Positions 24,259 to 35,975 of a stretch of DNA of 64,000 nucleotides are shown in pieces. The stretch's first letter is position 1. The number at the start of each line of letters is the position of its first letter. Position numbers and translations under genes: made by a program. Source of the stretch: Amylostereum areolatum (taxonomy: Eukaryota; Basidiomycota; Agaricomycetes; Russulales; Stereaceae); assembly GCA_012932865.1 (NCBI GenBank), contig SAXG01000011.1, forward strand, positions 372,001 through 436,000, written 5' to 3'. The notes beneath the pieces were generated by a model that was not told the DNA's origin, made no database searches, and was given only the letters and a program-made list of their open reading frames with translations.

Positions 24259-26798
24259 ATGGCGATCCCTCCTGGTGTGCGCTTCGTCTCGCGCACCATC
24301 CTGTCTTTGTCTCCGCCGATAGCCATCGCATATCTAGCAACTGCAAAGGCGTGCAACTATCTATATTACCCGGCCCCCTCGTTTGCTGCATTTGTCCTCG
24401 GAATTGCCGTCTTGTGGTTGCCTGCGGTGTCCCTTTCGCGACGATTGAAGGTCATTGCGAATAAACGCCGCGCTGCTGCTCTGGGCGCCATCCTCCCCCC
24501 AGCCGTAACAGATAATACTCCTTTCAATGTAGGTATAATCAAGACAATGGTAGGCAGCTTCAAGAACGGGTATCCTGGTAAGTAGCTTCTTTGACATATT
24601 CTGACCGTTCCTTTCTCTTACTCGCTATTCTCAAGGTGAACAGCAGTTGATTTGGAGTGGTAAAATTGGCAACGTCTTCACGGTCCATGCAGGATTTGGT
24701 AGTCTGGTGGGTGGATTGTACCGACGCATTCAGCACGACGCTTATGAGAGGTTCAGCAATACATCACCACCGAACCACAACATGTAAAGGTACATGTTGT
24801 CTAATATTGTTGGCCAGGTTCGTTGCTTTCCCATGCTCACAGATCTTCTAGGCTGTCCTGGCAACGAAGTTCACGGACTGGGACAAGGGGCCTTTGTTCC
24901 AGGACCAGATGAAATCAGTCCTCGGAACAGGAGTTTTCAATGCTGATGGTATGTTTCCGCGTGTTCCGTCATCGCGAACTTTTTGAACATCGAACATGGC
25001 TTCTCCAGGCGACATGTGGAAGTTCCACAGGTCAATCACCCGTCCATTCTTCAACAAAGAACGCATTTCCGACTTTGACATCTTCGATGAACACGCGACA
25101 GCCGCCGTCGCGCAGGCCAAAGAGCGTGCCCTTGCCGGGTATCCCATAGAGTTCCAGGCGAGTTTGTCCCAGAGGTCGCTTCATCCATGGCTATTTATAA
25201 CGAAGGTCTACCGTCTATTATCTAGGACCTCTGCTCGCGTATCTCACTCGACAGCGCGACCGCTTTCCTCTTCGATAACGACGTGTGTTCCCTGTCAGCT
25301 GGACTTCCTTACCCTCCAAACATACTGCAAGTCGATGACAATGCCTCACATCCGTCCAACACCTTCGCCCACGCTTTCTCCGAATCCCAACGCCAGATCG
25401 CTTACAGGTCGTTCCTGGGTCGTATCTGGTCACTGACCGAGATGACTCATGATGTAACAAACGAGAACATGCGGGTCGTCAATGCGTTCATTGAGCCACT
25501 GATTGACGCAGCTTTGGCCAAGAAGAAAGAAATGAGAGATATCAAGGGTGACCTCAAGGCGGAAGCAGGTGGTGACCTTGAGGACACGTCTCTGTTGGAT
25601 CATCTTGTCAACATGACCGACGGTAAGCACCTTTCTAGAAGGATGTCCAACGAGACTGACGATCTTGCAGATCCCGTCGTGATCAAAGACGAGACGCTGA
25701 ACATCATGATTGCTGGGCGCGACACAGTACGTCGCCTAGGCTTGCCCGGGATGGGGTTGGAGCTTGTGCTTGTGCTTGTGCTTACGGGATCCTTTGGACA
25801 GATTGCTTCCACTCTCACCTTTGGAATGTACATGCTAGCGGAACACCCGGACGTTCTCAAGCGTCTCCGCGATGAAGTTCTCGAGAAGGTCGGATCGACA
25901 GCCAGGCCTACATATGAGGGGATCAAGGAAATGAAGTTCCTTAGGGCGTTTATCAATGGTAAGTCCAGTCTCCTGGTTGCAGTTTGGGGACAACACTCAT
26001 TTTCTCTTTAGAAACGCTTCGCTTGTATCCTCCAGTGTTAGTACTCGCAAGTCTCGAGGTTATTAGATGATCTTACCATATTCCCTACAGGCCATTCGAT
26101 ATCAGGATGGCGAACAAGGAAACATTACTTCCTCCTTCCACGCCTGGGGGTTCTCCCTATTACGTTCCCAAGAACGCACAGTACGTATCCCGTGTCTCCT
26201 ACATGGCCTATAAATTCACCACTTGGAAAGATGCGTATATTCTACCTTTGTGATGCAACGGAGAACCGACCTTTGGGGCCCTGACGGTGAGCTGAGCTGA
26301 TCACCCCCCTTCCCGCTGCTATATGTCCTCTGAATGCGCCATAGCCATCCTGTTCGACCCCGACCGTTTCCTAGACGAGCGTGTTCACAAATATCTTACC
26401 CCTAATCCGTTCATTTTCACCCCGTTCAATGCTGGTCCTCGGATCTGCCTAGGTCAACAAGTATGTCCGCTCCATTCGCTCCAACCGTTCAGGTGCTGAT
26501 GAACATGTCGTAGTTCGCATACAACGAAATATCCTTCACTCTCATCCGGTTCCTGCAAACGTTTTCTTCGGTCTCCCTCGCACTCGATGTTCAACCTAGC
26601 GACACAATCCCGCCGAAGGAATGGGCGCAGGCGGAAGGGCGTCAGGCAATCGAGAAGGTGTGGCCGAAGCAACATTTGACCATGTATGCCCACGTGAGCG
26701 CTCCTTTCTCCGTCTGGACGTGTGTGGCGCTAACAGCGAGTGACGGTGATAGGGTGGGTTGTGGGTGCGTATGGGCGTCGCGGAGGAGGCGAAGTAGG
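24259..26798 (+). CDS. Cytochrome P450, CYP63-like (CYP52/CYP63 clan)
   Basis: A P450 unrelated to the A-H family, resembling the CYP63 monooxygenases of white-rot fungi that oxidise alkanes and aromatics. The start is the ATG at 24259 ([20 protein letters not shown]), with hydrophobic N-terminal segments. Exons rejoin in frame through [36 protein letters not shown] and [20 protein letters not shown]. The I-helix is [12 protein letters not shown], with the intron right after it, then [20 protein letters not shown]. ExxR follows in ETLRLYPPV, then [17 protein letters not shown], the heme loop [20 protein letters not shown] and a C-terminus of [12 protein letters not shown]. The DPDRF and [13 protein letters not shown] signatures are the basis for the clan call; the exact family is inferred. 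It is next to GST-2 on the same strand. Confidence 0.9.
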
Positions 26799-27059
26799 GC
26801 GGCGGACTGTAAAATACTTTGTATATCATGATAAATTAGGTCAAAGTTCACCGTGCTAGTCCTTATGGTCAGGAAGGCTCGAGTCGTTCGAAGACCTTTA
26901 GCGATTCCCACAACTTATACCTTGTGTCAACGAAAGGTGGCAGTACGTACACAGTGTGAGTATCTCGGAAGCCACCGACCAAATATCTTCCACTATCTCC
27001 CACCCGGTATGAGATCTGATATATGATAGTACGCGTGACTAGATCCAGAATCAAATGCA

Positions 27060-27066
27060 TATAAAG
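27060..27066 (+). promoter_or_regulatory. TATA box of GST-2
   Basis: TATAAAG about 45-50 bases upstream of the GST-2 start codon, in the 312-base gap after the CYP63-like gene. Confidence 0.5.
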
Positions 27067-27110
27067 GTCCAAGGATCCCCTCGCCCCCACCCACCCACAC
27101 GCACACCACC

Positions 27111-27929
27111 ATGTCCGACATCATCATTCTGTACGACATTCCCGCAATCAGCACCAAGGATAAATCATGGTCCCCCAATACCTGGAAAACGAGGTATATT
27201 CCAGAAACTCTGTGGTAGTGAACGTCCGTTTATCATCGCGCTGATAACAGGTATGCCTTGAACATAAAGGGCCTCCCCTACAAGACTGTCTGGGTCGATT
27301 TCTGCGACGTAGAGAAGGAAATGAAGAAGATCGGAGCGGAACCCACGTACACCCACCCCGATGGGTCGCACTTGTGGACCGTACCCACGATCTACGACCC
27401 ATCAACGGACAAAGTTGTCTCCGACTCAGCCATAATCGCGGCCTACCTCGACGCGCAATACCCTTCCACAGCCACCCTCATCCCTACTCCAACAGCCCCA
27501 CTGCAGGCAGCGTTCGTCGATAAAGTGGCGTTGCAGTTGATGATGGCGCTCGTCCCGGTCAACGTTCTAGACACCTTTGCGCAGTTAACGCCCCGTACAC
27601 AGGAGTGGTTCCGGGGGAAAAGAGAAAAGGAGGTAGGGATGACTCTGGAGGCCTTCGCGGGAGATGCGGAACGTCGGGAGAAAGCCATCGCGCACGTGGT
27701 GGGGTTGTTGGACGACATGAGCAAGTGGTTAGAGGCTGGAGGGGAGAATGGGCCATTCTTGACCGGTGACAAGCCGTCCCACGCCGACACAGCCATCGCA
27801 GGACTTTTCACGTGGACCGAGAGGGTTGGCGGAGGCCAAAAGGACGTGTGGAAAGCCATCATGGGTGCTCACGGTGGGAGATGGGAGCGCTTTATGAAAG
27901 CATTTGGGCAGTGGGAGACCGTTGTCTAG
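27111..27929 (+). CDS. Glutathione S-transferase, etherase-like type (GST-2)
   Basis: Paralog of GST-1. Exon 1 is 27111-27193 (MSDIIILYDIPAISTKDKSW, SPNTWKTR), the intron is 27194-27250 (57 nt) and exon 2 is 27251-27929. As in GST-1, the intron splits the Arg codon before YALNIKGLPYK. The thioredoxin-like half has the cis-Pro block VPTIYDPSTD and SAIIAAYLDAQYP; the C-terminal helical half has AQLTPRTQEWF and TGDKPSHADTAIAGL, ending QWETVV. About 253 residues including the first exon, complete. Probably acts on P450-derived electrophiles or aromatic ethers. The shared intron and domain order show GST-1 and GST-2 derive from one duplication, although they now lie about 20 kb apart on opposite strands. 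Confidence 0.93.
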
Positions 27930-28052
27930 TGGCGGACTACGACGAGCTTCTGCAGAAATGAACAATGTCGGTGAGAATGCACGGTGTCTGTTATTCTGAG
28001 GTCGCGTACCGAATTGGATCAAGAGATAGACAGTTGGGTACACCGACCGCGG

Positions 28053-28966
28053 TCAGCTTAGCAGGTCGTCCAAGAAATCTTCCATTTGTGTTTTCTGGTC
28101 CTTTCGAGGGCCTTGTTCCGTGGGAAGTGGGGGAGCTTCGATATATCCTTTCTCTGTGGGTATGTCGTTAGCATAGCCAAGGAATAGAGCCACGGAAAGC
28201 GCACCTTGTCTACGCACCGGGCGCGCACTGATACCACCCCTAGTCGCAGGCCTACTTTTCTGCTGCGCCACCTTAGCGCGGAAACGATCCTTGAGATCTT
28301 CATCCACCCAAAAAATCAGCGGGTGGACCAAACATGGTACACATGGAAAGCGCTTACCCCATCGCGCTTCTGCTTCCGCCTTTTCCCTGCTCATCTCCTC
28401 GAAAGACGCGTCCCACTCGATTTGTTTTATTTTGCCCTTCATGGAAGAAGCTCCAGGTGTCTTCATCGAGGTTATATGTGCGAGTGAATGGTCCACGTCG
28501 TCGTCGTCGTCGTCCGTTCCCTCGTGCGAAGGTGCGATGGGGTCGGGGAGCGCCTCCGACCTCTGCCTCTCGAGGAACTTAGAGAGGTCGACCTCTGGCT
28601 CGACAACTTCTTCGCCTACACCAAAAATCATCAGTCATTTCATCCGGTGGAGCTCCCATAAGAAATAAAACCGTACATACCATCTGAATCCAGCTCTGGC
28701 TCTGGCTCGACATACCGATCCGCGTTAGTGCCCAACTGTCTTCGCGAGAATTTGGCCTCGAGCTCGCGAGCTTCCTCCTCTTCAAGCTCTTCTGTACGCT
28801 CTCCCTCGAGTACGAGTCGTTCGCGAAACTCAGCTGGGCGGCCACCGCCTCGGCCGCGGCCACGGGCGCGCAAGTATTTGCCGAGTCCACCACGAGAGCG
28901 ACCACGTCCTCGTCCACGCGGCTTGCTGTCCGATCCATTGGGTGGCGGTGAAGACAAGCGGTCCAT
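28053..28966 (-). CDS. RGG-rich, acidic hypothetical protein
   Basis: Not recognised with certainty. The start is the ATG at 28964-28966 (MDRLSSPPPNGSDSKPRGRG); an in-frame ATG at 29038 is possible. The N-terminus is an Arg/Gly tract (RGRGRGRSRGGLGKYLRARG, RGRGGGRPAEF), followed by an acidic, Glu-rich helix (RTEELEEEEARELEAKF), an acidic patch with DDDDDD, and a C-terminus QKTQMEDFLDDLLS with the stop at 28053-28055. Introns join DSDG to EEVVEPEV, RW to DLKDRFRAKVAQQ, and VRRQ to EKGYIEAPPL; the last has a good GCTAACG branch site. RGG boxes suggest RNA binding and arginine methylation. The short acidic tail loosely recalls the helicase-binding ends of mRNA-export adaptors, but this is only a guess. 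Confidence 0.7.
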
Positions 28967-29399
28967 TGAGATCAGACAGGAGGGAAGTATACAGGATCGG
29001 AGTAAAGCAGTATCCTGTAGCCTGTAGGGTGATGGCAAACTACGACAGCTGAAGCCTGAGCCTCCTTCTGGCGCCTAATCTTGAAGCACGCACGTGGAGT
29101 AAGCGCCCATTGAAAATATGACAGTTTCGCTTGCCGCTTGCTCTGACTTTGCTCTATGATCTCTTGTAAACCCGTTGCAGGTTGAACTACTCGGTTATCT
29201 ACCCCATGAACGCAGAAGGCCCCATCTGACATTCCCTCCCCTCTAATAACCTGAATACAAGGCTATCGCCAGGGTCAGCCTTACGCGGCGTTCAAAGGAG
29301 TACAATGATTCCACAACTGTAAGCACGTCTTCGCAATTCTTCATCACGATTTATATGTATTCTCACCACACGCCGTACATGCAGCACTCGTTGTGCTGA
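28967..29399. other. Intergenic region upstream of the RGG-rich gene
   Basis: Promoter of the RGG-rich gene; no coding features recognised. Confidence 0.45.
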
Positions 29400-29720
29400 T
29401 ATTGCACCTTGAGTCGGTTTTCGGTGTCGATAATTTGCATCGTCAGTGCTTCTGCTACGTGGAGTTTGAACTACACGAGGTACGTTGGACTTCCTACGCC
29501 ATACATTCACGTCTGATGATCACTCAGTAATCAGGTGCGAAGAGGGAACGAGGCAATCCAGCGATCATTATCAAGGACGAAATTGCGCGTTAATCCAGGT
29601 CGACTCGCCTCGTTGGGTTGCACTAAAAACGCGAGCACGCGCCCGCTAGTGTCCTCACATCTTCCCTTCGACTTCCAACCTCTATCAACAAATCCGGCGG
29701 TTGGCAGAAAAATGTGAAAT
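29400..29720 (+). pseudogene. Fragment homologous to the right-edge gene at 63646-63900
   Basis: On the plus strand, ACACGAG then GTACGTTGGACTTC...CACTCAG then GTGCGAAGAGGGAACGAGGCA matches the exon-intron-exon junction found on the minus strand at 63700-63810. The upstream, membrane-spanning exon is not recognisable here, so this looks like a decayed copy carried within the inverted duplication. It sits convergent to ZNF-1, as its partner does to ZNF-2. Confidence 0.45.
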
Positions 29721-32410
29721 GCGCCTGTGATCATCTGGAGAAACATTCTATGGTATGTCGCCTGCTTCGTATATGATACGCACCCTAATCGTCCTCGCCA
29801 TCTAGCATCGATCCTCCGTCTTCCTCTTCTCCACTCATGGCATCTTCATCCCTATCGTCTTCATCGTCTCTCTTATCGTCTTCTTCATCGTCTCTCTTAT
29901 CGTCTTCATCGTCTCTCTTATCGTCTTCCCCGTCCTCTTCTCCATCACCTTCTTCACCGTGTCCTTCATCGTTGCCACCTACCACCTCACTCTGTACCGC
30001 ATCCGGCTCCCCAACGTCCTGCAATGCCTTCCGGATCCTCGCTTCCGCCATCGTCAAGTATGCCATCTGGCCGTTGTATACCAGCCTGCCCCGCGCCCCT
30101 GGCGTGGTTTCTCCGGTATACTTCAGACAGGTCCTGAAATGGCGCTTGATGTTGTCGCGACGAGCGGACGACAATCCCCAGCAATAGGTGCAATGATACA
30201 TGGGCGCGTTGGGACCGCGATGGCAGCTGGACTGCTCTTGGTGGCGGATGAGATCCGCATACCTGTTGAAGAGCTTCCCACAGCCATCCATCAAGCACCT
30301 TGCAGGCTTCTTGGTTGCGGGTGCGTTTTTGACTTTGGCCGCCGCCTTCCCCTTCCCGTCGTCCATGGCATCGTGCTTCCTTTTTCTGCTCATGGGTGGA
30401 ACACCTGACCCTATGGCAGATGACGATGTAGCTCCGAACGCTAGCAAATCCTGTGGGGAATTCCCCTCGAAGGATTGCCTCGAGGATACGTTGTAATTTT
30501 GTTGCAGGGCCTGGTTTAGACCTTGTCCGCGGAACTCCGTGGCGGAGGATGGGAATGCGGACCTTGAGTTGCGCAGATTCCCTGATGGGCCAGCGGTCCC
30601 CGACCGCTGGATGTGCTCCCTCGAATTCGATGCCATCCGAGATCCACTGGATGTTTGTGGTCGACGGGCACCGAGCGCCGTCGCACACCGACCAAATGTG
30701 TTGTGGAATTGATTCCATTCTTCCCCGCCATTGTGTGAGGAGATGGTGGGGTGCTCCTGGAGAGGACGGGAACCGATATGGTTTCGGACCTGCTCAAAGG
30801 TCGGCGATGTCCGTGACGAGGACGCCATGTTTGCGAACGCCGTGTTCGGCGCCGTGAAGGCGGGAACTGAGGCTGGAATTTTTCGTCAGTCTGGGTCCTT
30901 GGGTACAGGCTGAAGGCGGGTCGGCTTACCTTGGACAGCGCGCCCACGCGAGGAAAGCGGAGAGGCGGGGGCACGAGAGGTGGACTGCTGGTTGATTTGC
31001 TGCTGATTCTGCCCCCGGGTCAACGGCCATTAGGGCGGTGAGCAGCAGCAGTGGATGTCGAACTCACCGTGGCATACGCCGTGTACGGTATTCTCTGCTC
31101 GGAGACAGGGGCGAATTCGATTTGATGGGTGGCATATTGCTGCACGAAGGGGGCGGCATAGGTTGGAAAGCGGCGATCGAATGTTTGAGGGGCGAAATAC
31201 TGAGGAATGTTCGTGAACGCGAAGTCGGTGGGCTGCGAGCTGTGGAGCTGTGGATGGATCGTCAATCATATCTTTCTCACCCAGGATGGGTAGACGACTG
31301 ACCTCGTTCGGGGACGCATTTTCCCACCCCGATGCAAACTGGGCGACACCCACTCCAGGGTTGGGGCGAAACCCATGGAAGTCTTGCAGTACGCCTTGGA
31401 AGACTGATTGAGAAGTTTGCGGCTGCTGAGACATCGTGGCCCGTCGGTGAGTATAAGCTGCTGCTGATTTAACGCGATGCTCACCAACTCGCCATTGAGA
31501 AAGGCAGGTTCGTTGGCGCGATCATTCGTATTCAATGCATCCCAAGCATAATAATTCGAGAAGAGAGCATCCCCATCAGGAGGAGGCGGTGCCGTCTAGA
31601 AGACAGTGAATTTCGAACACGAATTTGGGTGATTCCCACCACTCACAGATCGTTCGCCAGCGAGGGATGTATTATCGGCGGACGGCGCCTGGATGCTGTG
31701 GGCGGGTGCGCTATCTCCATCGAGGTTCTGGTTATTGAAGTGGGCCATTGTGAGTGGGGAAGGTTTTGCGAGTGGGTGAGCGTGGTATGGATCTGGTGAG
31801 GGAATGGGAGGTTACGGACGATCCTCCCCGCTCTCTCCTGTTTATAAATGACGCTCTGAAAGAAATCAGCTCCTTGCCACCCTGTTGAATGACTCCGTGC
31901 TTCGCAACAGGACAATGAGGAACCGCGACATTGGTAGTGGCGATGTTTCGTTGGCTGGCTTTTATACTCCCCTTTCAAGACGCATTTACCGCCCAAAACG
32001 GGTACAGATGCCACTGCTCGTTGACAGTTGCCTCCAGCACGCTTTGACTATACACAAATTACCCTGCGACGCATCCTCATCTCCGGCGCTCGGCCTTCCG
32101 GATCATGGAGTGGACACAATTCTTTGTTCAACCTCAACGAACCGAGTGCCATGGGCTCAATCCCGAGAAGAACCTCGTGGTATTCGGTGGCATGTGCATA
32201 GTGGCTACCCGTGCAATAAGTATCGTGGAGGTTCTCCTTTCACGTCGGACATACCCGACACGGAGAGAGAGGACGCGTTTTCTCCTACCGATCGTTCGTT
32301 GGCACTCAAGCGTGCTTGACCCTTTTTAGGTCACAAAGCACCGACGGAAGCAAATCCAACCATTGTCACCCTCCCTTGATGGTTGGAGAGCCTTGGAGAC
32401 GGCATATTGT
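29531..32410. repeat. Left arm of a 2.7-2.9 kb inverted segmental duplication
   Basis: This segment, holding ZNF-1, its promoter and its 3' flank, is matched in reverse orientation by about 61075-63750. The best non-coding match is 31885-32048, about 90 percent identical by eye to the reverse complement of 61430-61570. Ends are approximate. Confidence 0.8.
29785..31748 (-). CDS. C2H2-like zinc-finger protein (ZNF-1)
   Basis: Probable nuclear nucleic-acid-binding protein, possibly a transcription factor. The start is the ATG at 31746-31748 (MAHFNNQNLDGDSAPAHSIQ). Successive exons read TAPPPPDGDALFSNYYAWDA, QPQTSQSVFQGVLQDFHGFR, LHSSQPTDFAFTNIPQYFAP and then the long 3' exon. That exon has a basic stretch, the finger region CLMDGCGKLFNRYADLIRH and HCTYCWGLSSARRDNIKRHF then RTC, and a very acidic tail with four imperfect DDKRDDED repeats ending MLDGEDD (stop 29785-29787). 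Finger spacing is non-standard (H-x6-H in the first; C-x2-C-x13-H-x3-C in the second). All exons followed are in frame, unlike the copy at 61.7-63.5 kb. A cluster regulator role is conceivable but unproven. Confidence 0.8.
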
Positions 32411-33011
32411 TTCGAAGACTATGGAAACGACTGTGGCGGAGATGTGCTTAGCGATAACAGGCGGTACAATGGCAGTGATCGCCGATGATGCTCGGCATCC
32501 CTACTCTTCTTACTTCAATTAAAACTTAGAGCTTCCTGGTGCATAGCTCTCAGGCTCATTGTTTGCTGGCTACTCAGACGGAGGTGGCCAAACATTGAAA
32601 CAAGGCAGCGCGTTTCGCTCTGTATCATGTGATCGCGTATGTATGGTCTCACGGTCTCATTTGAACGTTTGAACACCGGCACTGCATCACAGTAGACGAC
32701 CACCACTGGTCCGCCGGGCTTCCCACCCTCAACGGTACCAATTTCATTGAAGATCAATACTCTTCATGATATCAAGACGACTCGTGCTGAGTACAGCACA
32801 CACGTTTCGGCGAGGCAGTACTCCCGATTACAGCGTCCCACACTAAGCATATCCTCTCATTGCAATGTACAGCGTCGTGGGGTATCGGAAGCGTCTGAGG
32901 CGTCATACTAGGAGGTCATAAGAAGCATGGCAGTTTGGCTCGACAAAATTTTCCACTCAAAGAGTATGAGCGGCTATCACTGCTATCTTATTTATACAGC
33001 GCTCTGCAGAG
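31749..33011. other. Divergent region between ZNF-1 and P450-E
   Basis: Contains the ZNF-1 promoter (TTTATAAA at 31841-31848, about 95 bases from its start) and the conserved upstream half of the inverted duplication up to about 32410. Beyond that, sequence to 33010 is unique in the window and leads to the P450-E promoter. The open frame at 31885-32319 is within the duplicated non-coding segment. Confidence 0.5.
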
Positions 33012-33018
33012 TATAAGA
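33012..33018 (+). promoter_or_regulatory. TATA box of P450-E
   Basis: TATAAGA, 67 bases before the P450-E start codon; same heptamer as at P450-B, -F and -H. Confidence 0.5.
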
Positions 33019-33084
33019 GGGGTGCGGCCTGCGCCTCCCATAGTAAGTTTTTCTCCCATAACTTTCGTCCCTGCTTTCGCTGAA

Positions 33085-35409
33085 ATGGGCATCCTTTTTT
33101 ACTGCTCAGACAGTCTTCATTGTCTGCGCGTCATCAACGCTTTTCTACATCGTCCGACGATGGAACAGCCAACGACCTCTCCGGCTCGTTCCAGGAATCC
33201 CCAGTCCTTCTTTCATGATGGGTAAGTCTGCAGTCTTCTTGCACGACACCTTACAAGAATTGAACGCGCCTTGGGCTTCCAGGCAATCTCGCTCAGATGT
33301 TCAACCAAGAGTCTTTCTCATTTCGCGATCAGCTCAACAGGCTTCCCGGCAAAGTCGTCAGGATCAGCGGCGCATTGGGCGTGAGTCTCCTCGCCACGTC
33401 CGAGTCCGTAACGCGGGGAACTCATGGCATATATTTGGTCCAGGAATCTCTCCTCATGATAAAGGACACCAAGGCTATACACAGCATTCTCGTTAAGGAC
33501 CAACACGCGTTCGAGGAGATAGACGCTTTCCTCGAGTGCGTCTTTGATTTCCGGCTTGAGCTTGATTGCCATCCGTTGAAGCTCATGTGCTATATCATCA
33601 GGCTTGAACCGGCTTTGTTTGGGCCCCGGGCTTCTCTCGACTCATGGTATCTATCCCAGGCAAGATTTTGTAGCTGCTCATGTACTGATGGCGTCCGGAC
33701 AGGTGCTACCCACAAGAGGCAGCGCAAGCTTCTCAACCCCGCATTCTCCACCAACCACATGCGACGCCTTGTCCCGATGTTTCAGTCCATCACAAAGGAG
33801 GTGTGTATCACGTTTGGGCATGATCGCCGGACTAGGTCTTATCTTTGTTACAGCTTCAATCCATCTTTCGCAAGGAGCTCGCGGACGGGCCAAAAGAGCT
33901 GGAAGTTCTCGAATGGATGGGACGGCTCGCGTTGGAGCTCATCGCGCAGGCGGGCATGGGCTACACCTTCAATGCGCTGCAAGGCGAGAATAACGACTAC
34001 GCGGTCGCTCTGAAGACCTACCTGTCCGTACTCTCTCCCGTGTTTCTAACTTCCCACCCTAACTTATATTCGTCTTCCGATAGGCCAACCTGGTCGAGCA
34101 TCCAGCTCGTAGAGCCGCTGGCTTCCCACGCTGCTCTCGATCTTCCCTCAACGGTTTCTGCGCGTCCTGGCCGACAACGTGCCCTGGCCCGCGGTGCAGT
34201 CGCTCGCCAAGATGTCGGATACGCTGTACGACGTTCCGAAGGAGATCTGGGAGAACAAGAAAGCGCTCGCGGCGCAAGGCTCGGACGGGATCGTGAACCA
34301 GTTGGGCGAAGGGAAGGACGTGATGAGCATTCTCCGTGAGCTGAACTGTTCCTTCTGTTTTCGGACTCTGAGCTTACTGACACCTTTTGTACTTACAGTG
34401 AACTCGAACAGTGCTGCGGATGAGCACGACCGCCTCCCCGACGATGAGCTCCTTGCCCAAATGACGTACGTCCTCCCCATCTCCCGTTTGTCCTACCCCT
34501 CTTCAACAGCCTGCGCCCGCTCTTCCCAGAACACTCCTCTTCGCTGGAACGGACACAACCTCATCCGCCCTCGCGCGCATCCTCCACATGCTCTGTCTAC
34601 ACCCTGACGTGCAAGACAAGTTGCGCGAGGAGCTGACCGCCGCGGGCAGCGCCACCGGCGAGCTCGACCATGACGCGCTGAACGAACTTCCGTACCTCGG
34701 TGCCGTCTGTCGCGAAACGCTCCGCGTCTTTCCGCCTGTGAGCCTCGCCCAACGGGTGTACGTTCCTCTCTTTTCCTCCCCCTTTACACAGCTTTACACA
34801 GTCGCAAGCTGACACGTTCCTACAAAACAGAGCGCAACAAGACGCCATCCTCCCGCTCACTACCCCGCTCACCAGCACCGACGGCCGTCCGCTCCCCGCC
34901 CTCATCATCCCCAAATCCGCCACCGTCATCGTCAACATCCTCGGCGTCAACCACGACACCGACATCTGGGGAGCCGACGCGCGCGAGTGGAAGCCCGAAC
35001 GCTGGCTCGCGCCGCTCCCGGAGAGCGTCGCGCGGGCGCGGGTCCCGGGCGTGTACGCGAATCAGTACGTTCTTGTCCACCGCTTTTCAATCTTGACCGG
35101 GAATTGAAATGGCAGATGTACAGGTTGACGTTCATCGGCGGCGGACGGGCGTGCATCGGGTTCAAGTTCTCTGAGCTGGAGATGAGTGCGTCCCGCCGCC
35201 ATTGCAGTCTAGTAGTGGAGCTGCCATGCTAACCAACTCGTTTTCTCAACCCAGAGGTCGTCCTCGCGCAGCTTCTTCCTGTCTTCCGCTTTGCCCTTCC
35301 CGCGAACAAAGAGATCGTCTGGCGCTTCGGCGCCATCGTCACGCCTGCCGTCGCGGGTGCCGCCGCCTCGGAGAAGCCACACATGCCCTTGGTCGTGTCT
35401 CTCATCTGA
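33085..35409 (+). CDS. Cytochrome P450 (family member E), frame-disrupted in its N-terminal half
   Basis: Paralog of F by sequence and by lack of the heme-loop intron. The start is the ATG at 33085. The anchor exon changes frame at a T6 run (33095-33100): with five Ts it would read on into the expected anchor and VPGIPSPSF. A second one-base excess lies at the exon start at 33601 (before RLCLGPGLLST), and a third at about 34106-34113, where CTCGTAGAGC stands in place of a Trp codon before RWLPTLLSIFP. Everything after that is intact: EIWENKKALAAQGSDGIVNQ, LLFAGTDTTSSALARILHML, ExxR in AVCRETLRVFPPVSLAQRV, VNILGVNHDTDIWGADAREW, PERW, RLTFIGGGRACIGFKFSELE, and the end PLVVSLI (stop 35407-35409). 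It is either a young pseudogene or a good gene with base-call errors. Confidence 0.75.
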
Positions 35410-35550
35410 GCAGTGGCCGGTTGGATGTGACATTGATGGGCTCAGATGTGAATATTACTATACATCGGATTAATCATTCCCTAAATCATTCCCATGCAAG
35501 GACTTCGCCATGTACCATAACAGCTTCGTATCGTACTGTCAATGCTAGTT

Positions 35551-35892
35551 TTAGAGGAGAGCACTGCGTAGGGTGTCGCGCACAGCGGACTTCGCCGCGG
35601 CAATGAGGACGACAACGAAGGGCATGTGCGGTAGCTGGGCGAATGGACGGGATGTTAACGGCGCAGGCGTGAAATGGATCGCGGGCGTACGTCAACTTGG
35701 AGCAGCTTGGTGGGCACGTTGAACTGCAGGAGCGAGGCCACAGTTGCGCCTCGAGAGGGTTTCGGTCGAGAAGGTAAGAAGTTGAGTAGAAATGGGGTAT
35801 GTTCAAATTTCCGTATGACGACTCAACGAGATGGTGGCATTGTTTTCGCCGATCACCGAGAACTCTACAATCACATAAGTCAGGGAAGGCAT
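35551..35892 (-). CDS. Small hypothetical protein, two to three exons
   Basis: Not recognised. An ATG at 35890-35892 opens MPSLTYVIVEFSVIGENNAT; the last two exons read VASLLQFNVPTKLLQVD and, after an intron with GTACGC donor and CCCAG acceptor, LPHMPFVVVLIAAAKSAVRD then TLRSALL (stop 35551-35553). The join between first and second exon needs an intron with a weak GTCGTC donor and the CTCGAG acceptor; the phase then works. About 70-100 residues with a hydrophobic C-terminal stretch. The spacing of good splice sites and the clean protein-like composition support a gene, but with no homolog recognised this remains tentative. It lies 83 bases downstream of, and in tandem with, the next gene. Confidence 0.4.
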
Positions 35893-35975
35893 AGAAACAT
35901 GGCACAATATCGCTACAAGACGTACACACTTATTTCATACACAACGCTACATCCGACAAACTCGGCGAGTAAAAG

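Noticed and set aside
32105..32522. Short ORFs between ZNF-1 and P450-E
   Set aside because: Frames are not kept in the duplicated copy at 61 kb, so the shared segment is non-coding.
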